Source: Gammaproteobacteria bacterium
GTDB taxonomy: Bacteria; Pseudomonadota; Gammaproteobacteria; Pseudomonadales; Halieaceae
Reading direction: 5' to 3'
Assembly (NCBI GenBank): GCA_029859085.1
Contig: JAOUDU010000013.1
Location: 1 to 14,667 of the forward strand
Length of the DNA stretch: 14,667 bases
In this document: positions 14,063-14,667 of the stretch, in pieces
How the letters are laid out: each line of letters begins with the position of its first letter
Numbering within the stretch: the stretch's first letter is position 1
The notes under the pieces: model-generated
What the model was told of the DNA's origin: nothing
The model's database searches: none
What the model saw: the letters and a program-made list of their open reading frames with translations, nothing else
Position numbers and translations under genes: made by a program

Positions 14063-14667
<605 letters not shown>

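Overview
This is a GC-rich, gene-dense chromosomal window with no mobile element, tRNA, rRNA or CRISPR array. The proteins look gammaproteobacterial: FadA, Hsp33, S20 and DinG align well with their E. coli counterparts from memory. The mix of a PHA-system protein, a luciferase-like monooxygenase, a patatin-like protein with an AraC partner and a TetR/PtpB-like phosphatase pair suggests a marine, lipid-degrading lineage near Cellvibrionales/Halieaceae. That placement is an inference, because no rRNA is present.

Layout. 1-1277 (-): 5' part of pckA (PEP carboxykinase, ATP type), cut by the window edge. 1440-2339 (-): hslO (Hsp33). 2507-3373 (+): luciferase-like monooxygenase. 3461-3736 (+): small polyhydroxyalkanoate-system protein. 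3757-4824 and 4814-5812 (-): a patatin-like hydrolase whose start overlaps the end of an AraC-family regulator gene. 5920-7110 (+): a ferritin-like diiron protein, divergent from the regulator. 7187-7219: strong bidirectional terminator. 7240-7506 (-): rpsT with a GTG start and a near-consensus promoter. 7713-8393 and 8431-9423 (+): TetR regulator and CX5R tyrosine phosphatase. 9463-9735 (-): small exported four-cysteine protein. 9970-10197 (-): 75-residue three-helix membrane protein. 10314-11534, 11528-13660 and 13660-14031 (+): a tight operon of PlsC-like acyltransferase, DinG Fe-S helicase (TTG start in the overlap) and a YqcC-family protein. 14063-14667 (-): 3' part of fadA, cut by the window edge.

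Functional reading. Housekeeping genes (pckA, hslO, rpsT, dinG, fadA) are interleaved with lipid-related accessory genes. The most system-like unit is the AraC regulator + patatin hydrolase / divergent diiron protein cluster at 3757-7110. One regulator, one lipid hydrolase and one putative oxygenase share a 107-bp control region containing TGAC repeats 11 bp apart. I recognise all the folds but know no described pathway for this combination. Secondary points of interest are the operator-like palindrome and half-site upstream of the exported four-cysteine protein, the unusual HX5D spacing in the acyltransferase, and the nested hairpin after the diiron gene.
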